Source: Methanolinea sp. UBA477 (GTDB taxonomy: Archaea > Halobacteriota > Methanomicrobia > Methanomicrobiales > Methanospirillaceae). From it: DNA of 27,085 nt. How positions within the stretch are numbered: position 1 is the stretch's first letter; every line of letters begins with the position of its first letter. The stretch is taken from contig DAWO01000143.1 in NCBI GenBank assembly GCA_002509485.1, positions 1 through 27,085 on the forward strand, given 5' to 3'. The notes below the pieces were generated by a model, which saw nothing but the letters and a program-made list of their open reading frames with translations, searched no databases and had not been told where the DNA came from. Shown in pieces: positions 6,904 to 13,866 of the stretch. The translations under genes and the position numbers were made by a program.

Positions 6904-8970
6904 CTATTTTCCGATACCGTAATATTTCTTCACAAATTCCCGTATCTTCTCGGATTCAATCCAGCCCCTGTCGAGCTGGCTGATGGTCCTGTCGATCTCG
7001 CGGGCCTGGTGCTGGATCTTCTCATTTATCGAGCCTCCCTCGAGGTCCGCCAGGCCGACGATCACCTGCATGGGGTTTCGGATATGGTCCCCAAGAATTG
7101 CAAACTGCTCGATGTTCTTCTCGATCTGTTCGTAGGCCACCCGTTTCTCCTCTTCGATCTGCTTCTGCCGGGTGATATTTCGCATGATCGTCACAACCCT
7201 GACGACTTTCCCATCTTCAAATACGGGGATTTTGCGGGTTTCAAAGATGAAACGTTTATTCTTGATATGGATCTCGTCATTTGAGATCTGGATGCGGCCA
7301 GTCGAGAAGACGTGCCTGAACTCCTCAACAATTTTCTCCTTGAGGCTGGGGAGCACCTCATCGATACGCCTTCCGATCACGTCACCGGTCACCCCGCCGG
7401 CCTTCAGCCACCTTCCGAATATTGAGTTGATGAGTATAAGATGCAGATTGTGGTCAAGCAGGTATATCCCGTCGCTCATGGCATCGATGGTCGCCCTGTA
7501 CTGATCCTTGGATGCCGTCAGTGCCTCCTCGACCTGCTTTTGGTCCGTGATGTCAGTGAGCACTGCCAGGATAACCCGCTGTTCCTGGTACCGGAGAAGA
7601 GTCGTGTTCATGATGGCGATTCTCTTTGGCATCTCAGGAACCCGGATCTCGATCTCGTAGGGCTCGACCGGCTCACCATTCATGGTTTTTAGCGTATTCT
7701 TCCTGACTATCTCCCAGTATTCAGGTGCGATGAAATCGTAGACGGACGCATTGGAGAGCTCCTCGATACTCTTCCCCACCGCTGAAGCGGTTGCGGGATT
7801 GGCAAAGATTATCCTGTCGAGGGAGAAGACAAGGACATAATCGGGTATGTTCTGCACAAGCCCCCTGTATCGTTCCTCGCTCTCCCCCAGCGCCTGGGCC
7901 GAGATCTTCTCCTCGGTCACATCAGTATACACTCCTTCCAGGTACCCTTTCCGGGGAAAGATGCGGGCCCAGAACCGGGTCCATATAATACTGCCGTCTC
8001 TTCTTCTGAAACGGGCCTCAAAATTTGATACCGTCGTATCTTTCACAAGGCGCGAGATCATCTCATCGCGGGTGCCTTCATCCACACAGTTGTGTGAGAA
8101 GGAGAAATTTTCAATAAATTCCCGGGAATTCCTGTATCCAAACATCATGGCCATATGATCATTGGCCTCCAGGACTTTCCCGTCCTCTATCCGGCTCCTG
8201 ACCAGCCCGACCTGTGCATTGTTGTAAAGCCCCTGGTACCGCTCCTTGCTCTCTTTTAAAGCTTCTTCGGTATTCTTTCTCTCGGTTATATCGACAATGG
8301 TAAAAACCATCATCTTTTCAGGAAGTCTGCCGGCCGATATGAGCACAATAATTGTATCATTCCTCTTTGTCAGGAGGCTTGACTCAAAGTCGGTTATCGT
8401 TCCCTCCCTGCTGATCAAACGAATAAACCGGTCGTATTCCTCCCTGCTGTGCCATATCTCATGGAGGGATCGCCCGGTCAATTCACTCGTCCTGTATCCG
8501 AGGATATCTGCGCCCCGATCATTCACCTCCTCGATCAACATCTCCTCGGGGTTGTAACGGACAAGAAAAACGCCTGCTTCGGAGTAATCAAATATTCCAT
8601 GGTATCGATCTTCCTGCTCCTTGAGATTGCTCGAGAGGGATGCGACGATGAGGCCGATGGCTACCAGCACGTAAAACCTGGCGGTCGCGGAGGTGATACT
8701 GTCGATATCAGGGTATGTCATGAGGTACACCATTGCAAAGTACGTCATCGCAACGATCACCGTAAATACGATTCCTCTTCGTGGGAACCAGTACCCGGCG
8801 ATAACTATCGGCAGGTAGAATAGATGCGGGGTCACAACGGAAACGCCCCTGACAAGCCCGTAATAGTTCAAAGCGAACGCGAAAATGGTCGTAACCGCGA
8901 GAATTGCAATCCAGACGTCCCTCTGGCCCAGTATGGCCGGAAATTTTATGCGCCAGAACTCGCCTTTCAC
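6904..8970 (-). CDS. Membrane-anchored sensor with four PAS domains and truncated histidine-kinase tail
   Basis: The 688-residue protein starts with four or so membrane helices at about 19-114. Four PAS/PAC modules follow at about 121-232, 241-354, 364-478 and 486-602, each closing with a typical DIT/NIT(E/D/R)(R/Q)K linker (VDITERK, VTEEKIS, LTDITDQK, MRNITRQK). The tail (603-688) has a HisKA-like helix with LGDHIRNPMQVIVGLAD and a candidate phospho-accepting His629, but there is no HATPase domain with N, G1 or G2 boxes. Such ATPase-less proteins are common in Methanomicrobiales and may act as receptors or phospho-relay partners. The start is GTG with a strong GGGGGAT about 6 nt upstream. 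No response regulator lies next to it, so the partner is unknown. Confidence 0.9.
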   Translation of the reverse strand: MKGEFWRIKFPAILGQRDVWIAILAVTTIFAFALNYYGLVRGVSVVTPHLFYLPIVIAGYWFPRRGIVFTVIVAMTYFAMVYLMTYPDIDSITSATARFYVLVAIGLIVASLSSNLKEQEDRYHGIFDYSEAGVFLVRYNPEEMLIEEVNDRGADILGYRTSELTGRSLHEIWHSREEYDRFIRLISREGTITDFESSLLTKRNDTIIVLISAGRLPEKMMVFTIVDITERKNTEEALKESKERYQGLYNNAQVGLVRSRIEDGKVLEANDHMAMMFGYRNSREFIENFSFSHNCVDEGTRDEMISRLVKDTTVSNFEARFRRRDGSIIWTRFWARIFPRKGYLEGVYTDVTEEKISAQALGESEERYRGLVQNIPDYVLVFSLDRIIFANPATASAVGKSIEELSNASVYDFIAPEYWEIVRKNTLKTMNGEPVEPYEIEIRVPEMPKRIAIMNTTLLRYQEQRVILAVLTDITDQKQVEEALTASKDQYRATIDAMSDGIYLLDHNLHLILINSIFGRWLKAGGVTGDVIGRRIDEVLPSLKEKIVEEFRHVFSTGRIQISNDEIHIKNKRFIFETRKIPVFEDGKVVRVVTIMRNITRQKQIEEEKRVAYEQIEKNIEQFAILGDHIRNPMQVIVGLADLEGGSINEKIQHQAREIDRTISQLDRGWIESEKIREFVKKYYGIGK

Positions 8971-9058
8971 AAGAATCCCCCGGTGCAGGAAGGAGATGCT
9001 GAACCGAAACCGAAAGCCATCCTATCTTCCCCAGCGGGTGTCATCAATGGAAATCCCC

Positions 9059-9070
9059 CTGACATGTCAG
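9059..9070. promoter_or_regulatory. Perfect 12-bp palindrome in the PAS-gene leader
   Basis: CTGACATGTCAG is a perfect palindrome, 15-25 bp downstream of the transcript start predicted from the minus-strand TATA-like CTTTATTATG (9106-9115). A site here would suit a repressor of the PAS sensor gene. Function is inferred only from symmetry and position. Confidence 0.25.
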
Positions 9071-9173
9071 ACTGCCCGCAGCAATACACGATAGTAGTTG
9101 TTTATCATAATAAAGAGTTACTTTCGTCGTCCCTGGCATAAGGGCGGCAATACCAAAAAAGCGGGAAAACGAT

Positions 9174-9710
9174 TCATCTCCGCCTGGAAAGATGGTATCT
9201 CTTCATGAAGAAGAGAAATGACCTGTTCTTTTTCTTTGCGGTATCTATCGAGAAGAGGTTGAGGATATCAACCATGTAGGCTACCCGGGATGTATACCTG
9301 CGTGGGATCCTGCGGTTGAAGTCCTCTTTTGTGATCTGATCTGTATACCGGGGTGGATGAACTCCAAGCCTTGCTGCGGCATGATCGTCCACACCTGCCA
9401 GGTACCAGCTCTCTATCTCCTTTATGATAACCATGATGTCGTCATCGTCAACTGCGCAGAAACGATGTTGTATAATGTGTTTCTTTGCCTTCACACCCGG
9501 TGCTTCGTCGATATCTGCGACAAGGATGAAGTCGTGCCCGAGTGACGAGACGGTCTTTATGAATTTGCATACCTGTGTGCTCTTCATGCACGCGTACATG
9601 ATGAGCTCGACCGACTGGTACCTGCCCAAAAAGAGCGGCCGGATGACATTCCTGAAGAATCTCTCGTCGTCATTTCCTTCGACAAAGATGAAAAGCCTGC
9701 GATCACTCAT
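9174..9710 (-). CDS. Small TOPRIM-domain protein, partner of the adjacent ATPase
   Basis: The 178-residue protein has the TOPRIM layout: a first strand ending in a glutamate (LFIFVEGNDDERFF, E11), an acidic DxD in LVADIDEA (D66, D68), and a later acidic element KEIESWYLAG (E98, E100) as in the DUF4276/RloB-type TOPRIM families. These residues bind metal for nucleic-acid cleavage in OLD and related nucleases. The C-terminus is short and very basic (KKKNRSFLFFMKRYHLSRRR). The ATG overlaps the stop of the ATPase gene by 4 bp, a sign of tight coupling. Split ATPase plus TOPRIM pairs include PARIS (AriA/AriB) and AbiL; which family this belongs to cannot be settled by eye. Nuclease activity is inference. 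Confidence 0.75.
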   Translation of the reverse strand: MSDRRLFIFVEGNDDERFFRNVIRPLFLGRYQSVELIMYACMKSTQVCKFIKTVSSLGHDFILVADIDEAPGVKAKKHIIQHRFCAVDDDDIMVIIKEIESWYLAGVDDHAAARLGVHPPRYTDQITKEDFNRRIPRRYTSRVAYMVDILNLFSIDTAKKKNRSFLFFMKRYHLSRRR

Positions 9711-10960
9711 TCCATTCCCAACAGGTTCTGAATAAAAAGTTCCTCGATACCGATCTCACTCTCCAGAAAATCCTGGATCTCCTGCTTGCTTGCCGGCCGG
9801 GATATTCTTGAAAATCCCTCTGCATCGCGTGATATGAGAAGAATATCGTCGATATTCGCATTTTTCACCATCTCGGGGTTGTGGGTGGTGATGATTATCT
9901 GCTTGTTTCTGGCTGCGTCCTTGAGCATCTCCACCAGCCTCGATATCAGATAGGGGTGGATGTTTCTCTCGGGCTCTTCGATCACTGTCACCGGGCGGCT
10001 CTCAAAATACAGGGCGATGATCAGGGCACAGATATTGAGCGTACCGTCCGATATGAAGGATGCCGGCAGGTACTTGTCTTTACTGTATATTTCTTTCATT
10101 TTTAGAAACAACGACATATCCATGAATTTTTCCACGGCAATGTCGTCAACGAAGGGGAGCATGTCCTTCATCAGCAACGAGAACTCGCGTTTCTTTTCCG
10201 GATCGTCGATGATCTTTTTTATCACGATTGCAAGGTTCCTGCCGTCCTTCTCAAGCTCGGTTTTCCCCATTATCGGCACTGCTTTTTTCAGAAGCATCGG
10301 ATCGAAATCGAAGACTTTCATTCCGCGGAAGATCCACTCCAGCGGAGGGATTCCGGGGACACTGAGTGGCTGGTTCATGATCAGCCTTCCTGTGGGCAGG
10401 TCTTTTCTCTGGAACAGGTGTGGAAAGAGATCTGCATCGCCAATGTCAAGACCGGTAGGGGGGTGTATGCTGTATCGAATAGACTGGTCGACGAGCGTCA
10501 GGCTGATTGTTCCCGCTCCCAGCTCTTCTACGGCGTCTTGTCCTGAAAGAAAATAATTTCCCGAGATTACCAGGAGATCCCGGGTTATCTCGTAATATTC
10601 ACCACTATCGGTAAAAGTCAACTCGAATTCGTAGAGTATCTCAAAAGGTTCGAATGAGACGGGAATAGTGTTCCACAACCCGATGACTTCCTCGAGTTTC
10701 TCTTCAAGGGTGTAAACTATCCTGAAATTGAATGGTTCATCAGGTCCGATGATGGTATTTCTCAGGTATTCGACACCCCCCTGGAGCGAGATCGCGTTAT
10801 TGAGGCCATACTTGGCAATATCCCGAATGAACTTGAAAACCTGGATGAAATTTGACTTTCCTGCTGCATTGGATCCTATGATGATGTTGAAATTGTCAGG
10901 CTCTATCGCCATCTTCCTGAAACTCTTGAAGTTCGATACTGCTATCTCCCGTATGGGCAT
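9707..10960 (-). CDS. OLD/RecF-like ABC-type ATPase (AAA_21 group)
   Basis: The 417-residue protein begins MPIREIAVSNFKSFRKMAI, the usual first strand of RecF/OLD-like ATPases. Walker A is GSNAAGKSN (29-37), the ABC signature ISDGT (303-307), Walker B VTVIEEPERNIHP (324-336) and the H-loop TTHNPE (358-363). The long insert between Walker A and signature, without a heptad-rich coiled coil, is typical of the AAA_21 group and not of SMC proteins. It overlaps the TOPRIM gene by 4 bp and the pair stands alone between unrelated genes. An AT-rich element (GCTATTTTTC, about 10988-10997) suggests transcription starting within a few nt of the ATG. Such pairs are often anti-phage or anti-plasmid modules; that role is inferred. 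Confidence 0.88.
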   Translation of the reverse strand: MPIREIAVSNFKSFRKMAIEPDNFNIIIGSNAAGKSNFIQVFKFIRDIAKYGLNNAISLQGGVEYLRNTIIGPDEPFNFRIVYTLEEKLEEVIGLWNTIPVSFEPFEILYEFELTFTDSGEYYEITRDLLVISGNYFLSGQDAVEELGAGTISLTLVDQSIRYSIHPPTGLDIGDADLFPHLFQRKDLPTGRLIMNQPLSVPGIPPLEWIFRGMKVFDFDPMLLKKAVPIMGKTELEKDGRNLAIVIKKIIDDPEKKREFSLLMKDMLPFVDDIAVEKFMDMSLFLKMKEIYSKDKYLPASFISDGTLNICALIIALYFESRPVTVIEEPERNIHPYLISRLVEMLKDAARNKQIIITTHNPEMVKNANIDDILLISRDAEGFSRISRPASKQEIQDFLESEIGIEELFIQNLLGME

Positions 10961-11077
10961 GATTTAGGATTCCTCGTGAGGGGAAAAATAGCTTGTCTCT
11001 CCGGAGTGGAGATGACTCATCCTTCACGATTGGGATGCAGGGGACAATACACCAAAAATCCGGTCAAGAATCCCCGC

Positions 11078-11090
11078 CGTGTATAACACG
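11078..11090. promoter_or_regulatory. Inverted repeat enclosing a TATA-like element upstream of the ABC exporter
   Basis: CGTGT-ATA-ACACG is a perfect 5-bp inverted repeat with GTATAAC at its centre, about 70 bp before the exporter ATPase gene. A repressor bound here would block TBP, as is common for drug-exporter operons. No regulator gene lies beside it. The symmetry is seen; the function is inference. Confidence 0.3.
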
Positions 11091-11155
11091 CGGTTGCAGT
11101 ACATGAACCGGAACGAAAGAGTGTTGATGAGAGAAGATCCAATCACATACAGGGC

Positions 11156-12073
11156 ATGGATGCAACGACACCAATAATTGACGCACAGGATCTCAGGAAG
11201 ACGTTCGGTTCATTTGTTGCAGTGAATAATATCAATTTTTCGGTATTTCCAGGTGAAGTGTTCGGTTTTCTGGGCCCGAATGGTGCCGGCAAGACCACCA
11301 CCATGAAGATGATCCAGTGTGTCTCGCCAAAATCAGGCGGATCCCTGAAGGTATTTGACAGGGAAGCCGGTATATACCAGAGATCGATAAAAAAGCGGCT
11401 TGGCGTCGTCCCCCAGGAGACCAACCTGGATACCGAATTCACCTGTTTTGAGAACCTGCTGGTCTATTCACGGTATTTTGGCATCCCAAAGCAGGAGGCG
11501 ACCAGGCGAATCGAGGAGTTGCTCCGATTCGTCCAGCTGGAGGAGAAGAGGGATGTCCTGATTGAGCGGCTCTCGGGAGGGATGAAGAGGCGGCTCGTCC
11601 TTGCACGGGCCCTCATCAACAACCCGGATCTCCTGGTGCTTGATGAGCCGACCATCGGTCTTGATCCACAGGCACGGCATCTCATCTGGGAGAAGCTGAA
11701 AGTGTTGCAGGCGCAGGGAAACACGATTGTATTCACCACGCATTATCTTGAAGAGGCGGAGCGCCTCTGCAACCGGCTCGTTATCATGGATGAAGGGAAG
11801 ATACTCGTCGAAGGTTCCCCTGCAGACCTGGTATCAGGTCACGTGGGTTCCGATATCGTTGAAGCCGAGCACACTCCTGAAGTTATCGCATGCATCGAGA
11901 ATATGGGGGTCTCCTACGAGGTCTTTGGGGATATGGTCCAGATTTTTACAGACAATCCCCGCGAAGTGGCAAAGAGCCTCTTTGATACCTGCAATCCGGG
12001 GCATGTGTTCGCCCGGAGAGGATCGCTTGAAGATGTCTTTCTCAAGCTGACCGGGAGGGCCCTGAAGGACTGA
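11156..12073 (+). CDS. ABC exporter ATP-binding subunit (DrrA/NodI type)
   Basis: The 305-residue protein has one complete nucleotide-binding domain: Walker A GPNGAGKTTT (about 39-48), Q-loop VVPQE, signature LSGGMKRR (about 138-145), Walker B LLVLDEPTIGLDP and switch histidine in TTHYLEEAERL. A C-terminal extension of about 80 residues, ending RRGSLEDVFLKLTGRALKD, is the mark of the DrrA/NodI/ABC-2 exporter group. It pairs with an ABC-2 permease whose ATG overlaps this stop by one base (TGATG). The substrate, perhaps a lipid, toxin or drug, cannot be told. No strong ribosome binding site precedes the ATG, but no other in-frame start is available nearby. Confidence 0.93.
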   Translation: MDATTPIIDAQDLRKTFGSFVAVNNINFSVFPGEVFGFLGPNGAGKTTTMKMIQCVSPKSGGSLKVFDREAGIYQRSIKKRLGVVPQETNLDTEFTCFENLLVYSRYFGIPKQEATRRIEELLRFVQLEEKRDVLIERLSGGMKRRLVLARALINNPDLLVLDEPTIGLDPQARHLIWEKLKVLQAQGNTIVFTTHYLEEAERLCNRLVIMDEGKILVEGSPADLVSGHVGSDIVEAEHTPEVIACIENMGVSYEVFGDMVQIFTDNPREVAKSLFDTCNPGHVFARRGSLEDVFLKLTGRALKD

Positions 12074-12858
12074 TGGCGCAATCGGTGTATATCCCGAGAT
12101 TGACCCGTGGTGCATTGAAGGTATGGCGCAGGAACTGGGATGTCTTTTTCAAGACCTACCAGGTAAATTTTCTGCCGCCATTTATCGAGCCGATCCTCTA
12201 CCTCCTGGCTATTGGTTTCGGGCTTGGGATGTTTGTAGGGGAGATCGACGGGGTACCATATGTCGAGTTCATTGCCCCGGCACTGGTTGCAATATCGATA
12301 ATGAACTCGGCATTCTTCGAATGCACCTATTCTTCGTTTGTCCGCATGTATTACCAGAAGACCTTTGATGCAATGATTGCCACCCCACTCGCACTCGACG
12401 AAGTGATAGCCGGCGAACTCCTGTGGGGGGCCACCCGCAGTTTCATCTACTCGTCCGTGATGCTCGCAGTGCTGATAGCCTTCGGTGTCGTCGATCTCCC
12501 GCTCTCGCTCTTTATCCTGCCGTTCTCTTTCCTTGCCGGGCTCCTCTTTGCCGGTATCGCGATGTGTTTCACCGCAATCACACCTGGTATTGACGCCCTG
12601 AACTACCCGAGCTTCCTTTTTATCACTCCGATGTTCCTCTTTTCAGGGACCTTCTTTCCCCTCGATGTTCTTCCCGGAGGGCTCCAGCTCTTCGCCCGGG
12701 GATTTCTCCCACTCACACAGGTTGTCACGGTCACCCGGTCACTCACGCTCTCCGACTTTTCACCCTACTTCCTGTACAGCATCGGATGGATATCCGTCCT
12801 GACCGTCCTGTTCTTCTTCGTATCAATTCACCTGATGAAGCGGCGGTTGATTGTCTGA
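12073..12858 (+). CDS. ABC-2 type exporter permease (DrrB/NodJ type)
   Basis: The 261-residue membrane protein has about six hydrophobic segments. It carries an N-terminal cytoplasmic helix (GALKVWRRNWDVFFKTY), and the C-terminal half shows the ABC-2 signature region LFSGTFFPLDVLPGGLQLFA followed by FLPLTQVVTVTRSL. Length and layout match DrrB/NodJ permeases. It overlaps the ATPase gene by one base, so the two form one transport complex. It is followed by an independent CBS-protein gene with its own promoter. Confidence 0.93.
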   Translation: MAQSVYIPRLTRGALKVWRRNWDVFFKTYQVNFLPPFIEPILYLLAIGFGLGMFVGEIDGVPYVEFIAPALVAISIMNSAFFECTYSSFVRMYYQKTFDAMIATPLALDEVIAGELLWGATRSFIYSSVMLAVLIAFGVVDLPLSLFILPFSFLAGLLFAGIAMCFTAITPGIDALNYPSFLFITPMFLFSGTFFPLDVLPGGLQLFARGFLPLTQVVTVTRSLTLSDFSPYFLYSIGWISVLTVLFFFVSIHLMKRRLIV

Positions 12859-12875
12859 ACCGATCTGTCAATACC

Positions 12876-12885
12876 TATTTATATC
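12876..12885 (+). promoter_or_regulatory. TATA box of the CBS-domain gene
   Basis: TATTTATATC is a good archaeal TATA element about 40 bp before the ATG at 12922. The transcript would begin near 12906, leaving a short leader that contains the ribosome binding site GGAGA (12911-12915). Confidence 0.55.
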
Positions 12886-12921
12886 TCCCGGACATTCTAT
12901 ACCGGTCATTGGAGAATAGAG

Positions 12922-13347
12922 ATGTCGGTTTATACCTGCTGCCAGAAGAACGTCCTGAGTGTGAAACCGGACGCACAGATACGGTTCGTCGCCGAATTGA
13001 TGAAAGAGAAGAATCTCGGGTGTGTCATTGTCACCGAGGATCATAAACCCGTGGGAATCGTTACAGACCGTGACATGGCACTGAGAGGTCCCCTTCTCTG
13101 CGATATTTCACCCACGGCCCTGGTCAGTTCCATCATGACCCGGGAAGTGAAATCCATCACAAAGGATACTGGGATCTTTGAGGCTTTACAGGAGATGAGA
13201 ACCGCCGGAGTGAGAAGAATGCCCGTCATCGACGGAGCGGAGCGCCTGGTCGGACTTATCACCCTCGATGATCTCATCCGGCTTCTCGCACGCGAGATGT
13301 CTGATATTGCACGGATCATCGGGAGAGAGAGCAGCCCGGATCTCTAG
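12922..13347 (+). CDS. Double CBS-domain protein
   Basis: The 141-residue protein consists of two CBS repeats (about 6-60 and 70-128). Each has the usual pattern: GCVIVTEDHKPVGIVTDRD in the first and MPVIDGAERLVGLITLDD in the second. CBS pairs bind adenosine nucleotides such as AMP, ATP or SAM and act as energy sensors, here without an attached effector domain. It has its own TATA box, a ribosome binding site and a strong terminator, so it is a single-gene unit. The effector and the partner protein are unknown. Confidence 0.93.
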   Translation: MSVYTCCQKNVLSVKPDAQIRFVAELMKEKNLGCVIVTEDHKPVGIVTDRDMALRGPLLCDISPTALVSSIMTREVKSITKDTGIFEALQEMRTAGVRRMPVIDGAERLVGLITLDDLIRLLAREMSDIARIIGRESSPDL

Positions 13348-13357
13348 ATGTGTTGAG

Positions 13358-13392
13358 GGGATGTGCACGGAGCACCTCCCTTCCGTTTTTTT
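13358..13392 (+). terminator. Terminator hairpin and T-run after the CBS gene
   Basis: A stem (13358-13380) pairs GGGA with TCCC and GTGC with GCAC around the loop ACGGA, with one mismatch. Five bases later comes a run of seven T (13386-13392). This is 10 bp after the CBS stop codon. Confidence 0.6.
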
Positions 13393-13647
13393 GTGTGAAA
13401 GATCCTTTCCATACACCAGGGAGGCCAAAAGCCAAAGAAATGATGCAGATACATGTCTTCATATCTTTCAGCCCCGGTATGTATATAAAATCCGGACGAT
13501 ACTCTGGAATATTGACAAGCTTCCAGGTTATTTGAAGACGATAGCGGAGACCTTCTTCATCCCGGCAGCCTGTTTCATCGCCGAGATCCCTGTTGCCGGC
13601 GAGATCCAGGTTCTCTTCTTTGTCAAGATCGATCCCTCAATGAGGAT

Positions 13648-13782
13648 ATGATCATCTTCTCCATCATCATCGCCCTCCTGATCTCCATCATCCTCCTTCT
13701 CAAGGATATGGACAAGCCCTTCGAATACGGACAGAGGACCTTCGCTGACGTGGGGATCTGTCCCCCATCCTCGAGGTTATAA
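13648..13782 (+). pseudogene. Possible remnant of a membrane protein (DUF4239-like C-terminus)
   Basis: A 44-codon frame from ATG 13648 encodes one hydrophobic helix (MIIFSIIIALLISIILLLKD) followed by MDKPFEYGQRTFADVG. The helix plus D-x-PF ending resembles the C-terminus of DUF4239/bestrophin-like proteins, which typically close with a helix and a DHPFSG-like motif. It overlaps, in a different frame, the end of another open segment (to 13651), as if one frameshift had split a longer gene. The resemblance is weak, and a real 44-residue membrane peptide is an alternative. Confidence 0.25.
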
Positions 13783-13866
13783 GATGCCCGGGTTAATTCC
13801 TCGTTTCCCTCTTTCAGTTCTCCTATACCCTTTGAAAATACGTGAAGAGAATCCTGGGGCTTGGGA

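Larger units (their letters stand above)
13348..13866. other. 519-bp region without a convincing gene
   Basis: After the CBS terminator, this stretch holds a TATA-like GTATATAAAA (about 13482-13491) and then open but poorly supported frames up to the P-type ATPase stop. A plus-strand frame ending at 13651 contains a normal-looking segment (LKTIAETFFIPAACFIAEIP) with no start near it, and a second frame (13648-13782) encodes a membrane helix. The whole looks like a decayed or frameshifted membrane-protein gene. No RNA gene or repeat was recognised. Confidence 0.35.
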
